A stretch of DNA of 6,615 nt, taken from positions 1 to 6,615 of the forward strand of contig AQSL01000061.1 of the NCBI GenBank assembly GCA_000403035.1, given 5' to 3'. A model generated the notes under the pieces. The model made no database searches. It was not told the DNA's origin and saw nothing but the letters and a program-made list of their open reading frames with translations. A program made the position numbers and the translations under genes. Shown here in pieces: positions 3,572 to 6,615 of this stretch (position 1 is the stretch's first letter; each line of letters begins with the position of its first letter). The stretch comes from Candidatus Latescibacter anaerobius SCGC AAA252-E07. GTDB taxonomy: Bacteria > Latescibacterota > Latescibacteria > Latescibacterales > Latescibacteraceae.

Positions 3572-6406
3572 ATGAGAAAAATCATGTTGCTTTCCATACT
3601 TTTATTACTATTGATGTCACCTGCTGTCTATTCAAATGACATGGATTACTTCCCAATGGACATAGGACGCATCTGGGGCTTCGATGATGGTGCTGTGGAA
3701 ACAATTATCAGATTTATAACGATAGAGCTTCCCACCGATGCTCGTCAGGAAAACATAAAAAATGACATATACAAACTCAATGTTTTTGTGTTTGATCCCT
3801 TTAATCATGAAAAACGGATGTTTTTTCGAAGAGGTCAGAAAATTTTCGAGTGGACTGAGAATTACCAACGGCTTTTCTATGATTTTAATGCGAATGAAGG
3901 CGATACCTGGAAGGTAACATGGACACCTATTATTCAACAGGTCAGTATGGAACGAAATCGCAGACTTTCAGATATTAACGAGGGCGCGAATATGACACTT
4001 GTTGAAAAAAATGGTACGGTGAAAACTCCCTTCGGACAATTCTCAAACTGCTATCACTTCAAACTTTTTCGTCCAGGTGTTTCCGATGCCGGTTATGTCG
4101 AGGAGTGGTTTGCACCCGGAGTCGGAGTTGTCAAACGTGTCTGGGATACAATCGCGGGACCTCATGTCCAGAAACTTGCCAAATTGGATCGACCTGAACC
4201 GAATGTCAGGCCTTACCGTATTGATGTCAGGCTCGACAAGGAAGTCTACACAGCAGGTGAGAACATCGAAATAGAGGTTTCCGTGCTTAACTGGAGCGAT
4301 GAAGATATCACTTTGAATTTTCCTACTTCGCTGCAGATTGACTATCTTATTGATGATGACTATAAATTCTCGGAGAATCATGGTTTCACCGAGGCAGAAA
4401 CTGAAATCACCATACCAGCCCGTGATACCCACAAATGGATATTCACCCATACTCCCGAGGATTATGAAGTACAACCCGGTAAACATATTATTTTTGCATT
4501 GCTCATAGGTACCGAGCTTGCCTCACGGGAGGATTTCCTTGTTGAAATCGAGACGAAGACTCTTCCTTTAGGGCTCACTGCAACCGCCGCAACAGGTAGT
4601 GAACAGTACAGTGTCGGAGAATCTATCGATTTCACCCTTACTATAGCTAATGAAACGAATGCTGATATCCTCCTCTCAATCCCTGACGGCAATCCATTAA
4701 TCTACTCAATTGACGATCTCATTCGTGAACCCGAATACCTGAGGATTAACCCTGAATTAATCGACATAACAATACCTGCCAACGATTCAGTTGTATTTGT
4801 AAAAACACATCCGACAACGAAATTAATGCTCAAACCAGGAGACTATACTCTAAATGTTGGTATACAGGGTTTCATGCTCGTCGATACGCAGTTTTCGGTC
4901 ACGAGTGATTTAGCGATGGGTACCATCTCAGGTATCGTTGTCACCGCCGGTGAGGGTGATTCAACTGTTCCGGTAACAGAAGCAAGAGTCGTACTAACTC
5001 CGGTTATTCCGAAAAATTTCGATTGTGAGCTTTCAAACGTTCCACAGGTGAGTATAATCGATTGGTCGACTATCACGGGTAACGATGGGAAATACCAACT
5101 TTCAAACATACCTCTCGGAATGTTTTATGTCTTCGAGGTATGGAAGAGAGGATTCCAGACTTACCAGAAAACACTCCGCATACTTGAGCCAGATGTTGAA
5201 CTGAACGTAAAACTCAGACCGATACAACCAATGCCACCAGACGCGATGAATTTCAAAAGTCGCTATGCTGAGGATATGGTAGTTGCTTTCGGAACCGGAA
5301 GAACTTCTTACAAAATCGATTCGCCATTTAAAGCATTTCTGAAGGTCCACAATACCTCTGACACGGTTCTTGGTTTCACGTTTGAAAATGAGAACTATCT
5401 TAGTGTAGCAATCAAAAGCATGGATGGTGTCGCTATCTGGGATTCGGCTGAAAAACCCTTAAAAACAGCCAAATTCATGGTTGATATCGCCCCCGGAGAT
5501 ACGTATGTTTTTGAGTACGAAGGTACATTTGCAGGCAAAATCACCGAAGGTGGAGGGAAGTTTGTTATTGAGGGTGCTCTTAATTATTCCTCCACAACAT
5601 TAGAAAATCTTGAACGCGACACTGTGGGTGGTTATGTGAGGGTCATCATTGTACCACCTGAGTTACAACCCAATGAACCGAAGAAAATCGAGGCCACAGC
5701 TCACTTGAAAGAAATGGTTGTCGATTGTAAAGAGGATTTACATATGCAGATCGATGTGCGGATGAAAGATGACGATATTAGTGGCGAGATCAATGTTGCC
5801 GAAATTTTGCAGAACATGCACGATTCACGGTCTAACCATCGCTTTGTTAAGATGATTGAAATCGATGCCGATGAAACCATCCGCGAAGGCATGGAAAACG
5901 CTGTGATCAGAATCTATTATAATGATGAGGATTTCAGCGATGATTTTGATCCTTTAAGGCTTGTTATCGCTCATTGGCACGAGGGCTTATCACTCGACAC
6001 CGATGAAGAACCAGACTGGAACGAACTGGAAACACGTGTTGATACCATCAATATGTTTGTCGAAGCAACGGTTCCAAATTTCAGTTCGTTTGGCTTGTTT
6101 GAGGCTCATGAATCACCGGTAGTTGTCGGAAAAGAACAACCGTTCGAATTTACGCTCAGCCAAAATATACCAAATCCGTTTAACCCGACAACGCTCATAC
6201 AATTCAACATTCCCGATGCGGGAATAGTGCGACTAACAGTCTTCAATATTATGGGTCAGGTTGTGGAACGTGTGGTTGATGAGTATATGACTGCCGGTTT
6301 ACACAATATACAATTCAACGGCAGTTTCCTTTCTTCAGGCATTTATTTCTATCGCCTCGAAACACAGGGATATTCCGCTACACGCAAAATGCTTTTAATT
6401 AAGTAG
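3572..6406 (+). CDS. Secreted multidomain beta-sandwich protein with T9SS type A sorting domain
   Basis: A 944-residue exported protein of unknown function, probably surface-attached or released. A Sec signal peptide covers residues 1-21 (charged RK, a leucine-rich core, predicted cleavage after AVYS). Residues 22-205 form a domain of the 'YFPMDIGRIWGF' type with a later VKTPFGQFSNC (150-160) and EEWFAPGVGVVKRV (177-190), as seen in many lipoprotein-like proteins of T9SS bacteria. Residues ~213-325, 333-443 and 563-695 are three related beta-sandwich units resembling BsuPI (intracellular proteinase inhibitor) domains, sharing a Y-x-x-G-E-x-I...N-x-(S/T) pattern. Residues 447-549 are a carboxypeptidase-regulatory-like domain (GTISGIV, then NDGKYQLSNIPLG). 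Residues ~703-845 match the pre-sorting beta domain, ending in VPNFSSFGLFE. Residues 858-944 are the Por-type sorting domain: SQNIPNPFNPTTLIQFNIP, VFNIMGQVV, and SSGIYFYRL before a basic end. AGAGGAG lies 7 bases before the ATG. No catalytic motif is seen; an adhesive, structural or inhibitor role is possible. The gene is monocistronic. Confidence 0.9.
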   Translation: MRKIMLLSILLLLLMSPAVYSNDMDYFPMDIGRIWGFDDGAVETIIRFITIELPTDARQENIKNDIYKLNVFVFDPFNHEKRMFFRRGQKIFEWTENYQRLFYDFNANEGDTWKVTWTPIIQQVSMERNRRLSDINEGANMTLVEKNGTVKTPFGQFSNCYHFKLFRPGVSDAGYVEEWFAPGVGVVKRVWDTIAGPHVQKLAKLDRPEPNVRPYRIDVRLDKEVYTAGENIEIEVSVLNWSDEDITLNFPTSLQIDYLIDDDYKFSENHGFTEAETEITIPARDTHKWIFTHTPEDYEVQPGKHIIFALLIGTELASREDFLVEIETKTLPLGLTATAATGSEQYSVGESIDFTLTIANETNADILLSIPDGNPLIYSIDDLIREPEYLRINPELIDITIPANDSVVFVKTHPTTKLMLKPGDYTLNVGIQGFMLVDTQFSVTSDLAMGTISGIVVTAGEGDSTVPVTEARVVLTPVIPKNFDCELSNVPQVSIIDWSTITGNDGKYQLSNIPLGMFYVFEVWKRGFQTYQKTLRILEPDVELNVKLRPIQPMPPDAMNFKSRYAEDMVVAFGTGRTSYKIDSPFKAFLKVHNTSDTVLGFTFENENYLSVAIKSMDGVAIWDSAEKPLKTAKFMVDIAPGDTYVFEYEGTFAGKITEGGGKFVIEGALNYSSTTLENLERDTVGGYVRVIIVPPELQPNEPKKIEATAHLKEMVVDCKEDLHMQIDVRMKDDDISGEINVAEILQNMHDSRSNHRFVKMIEIDADETIREGMENAVIRIYYNDEDFSDDFDPLRLVIAHWHEGLSLDTDEEPDWNELETRVDTINMFVEATVPNFSSFGLFEAHESPVVVGKEQPFEFTLSQNIPNPFNPTTLIQFNIPDAGIVRLTVFNIMGQVVERVVDEYMTAGLHNIQFNGSFLSSGIYFYRLETQGYSATRKMLLIK

Positions 6407-6418
6407 GTTTTAAAAGAT

Positions 6419-6452
6419 GAAGCCCGTACGCATTAACGGATGTACGGGCTTC
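6419..6452 (+). terminator. Intrinsic-type terminator after the secreted-protein gene
   Basis: GAAGCCCGTAC (6419-6429) and GTACGGGCTTC (6442-6452) are perfect 11-bp inverted repeats around a 12-base loop, starting 12 bases after the stop codon. The downstream tract is only moderately T-rich (TTC TTTC across the stem end), so termination may be incomplete. Position and stem stability support the call. Confidence 0.75.
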
Positions 6453-6486
6453 TTTCATGCATGTTAAAATCAAATTTTCATTCAGT

Positions 6487-6615
6487 AGTGTCCGGTAAAA
6501 TTATACTTTAAAACATATAAACCTATTTAAAGACAAGTAATTACAAATTATAAGATACTTAATGGATACATAATTTGCTTCATGAGCATGTTTGTTTTTT
6601 TCGCCCCCTTTCCGG
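6487..6615 (+). mobile_element. Possible left end of an insertion sequence, cut by the window edge
   Basis: After the terminator the sequence changes to strongly AT-rich DNA. It contains AGTGTCCGGTAAAA at 6487-6500, which resembles the AGTGTCCGGTTAAA-type ends that I recall from some IS4-group elements. A possible reading frame opens with ATG near 6582-6590 and runs off the window. Only about 130 bases are visible, no transposase motif can be read and the partner end is missing, so this is a weak, memory-based call. Confidence 0.25.

Noticed and set aside
4043..4486. Minus-strand 147-codon open frame
   Set aside because: It is antisense to the secreted-protein gene, whose frame is supported by signal peptide, domains and C-terminal motif; nothing in the antisense product is recognisable.
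6456..6463. CATGCATG palindrome after the terminator
   Set aside because: An isolated 8-bp palindrome with no partner site or promoter nearby; common by chance.

Overview
The window carries four protein-coding genes in alternating orientation (minus, plus, minus, plus), so no two neighbours share an operon. They are a flavoprotein of the HI0933/YhiN family, a small lone MazE-like antitoxin, an RlmL-type THUMP-domain RNA methyltransferase, and a large secreted multidomain protein with a type IX secretion (T9SS) type A sorting domain. The 'NPNPFNPTT' motif in that C-terminal domain, together with moderate-to-low GC and AG-rich ribosome binding sites, suggests a T9SS-bearing lineage of the FCB group or a nearby candidate phylum (Ignavibacteria-, KSB1-, Marinimicrobia-, Cloacimonadota- or Zixibacteria-like). 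This is inference from one protein; no taxonomic marker is present.

Layout. Bases 1-242 are non-coding and crowded with inverted repeats, some mutually exclusive. Bases 243-1535 (minus) encode the flavoprotein, whose ribosome binding site touches the end of a roughly 150-bp MITE-like element (1545-1696) with degenerate terminal inverted repeats built on a 'GCAAAG'-type motif. A palindromic operator candidate (1839-1861) precedes the mazE-like gene (1883-2122, plus). That gene lacks the usual MazE C-terminal tail and any mazF, and it overlaps by 20 bp, tail to tail, the methyltransferase gene (2103-3242, minus). After a 329-bp divergent intergenic region with a good sigma70-like promoter, the 944-residue secreted protein (3572-6406, plus) stands alone and is followed by a hairpin terminator. 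The last ~130 bases are AT-rich and may begin an insertion sequence, cut off by the window end.

The genes do not form a pathway: two look like housekeeping functions, one is a toxin-antitoxin remnant, one is a surface or secreted protein. I see no CRISPR array, tRNA or rRNA, and no convincing new multi-gene system. The most interesting items are the antitoxin without its toxin, the MITE-like element at the flavoprotein start, the structured 1-242 segment and the domain architecture of the 944-residue protein.
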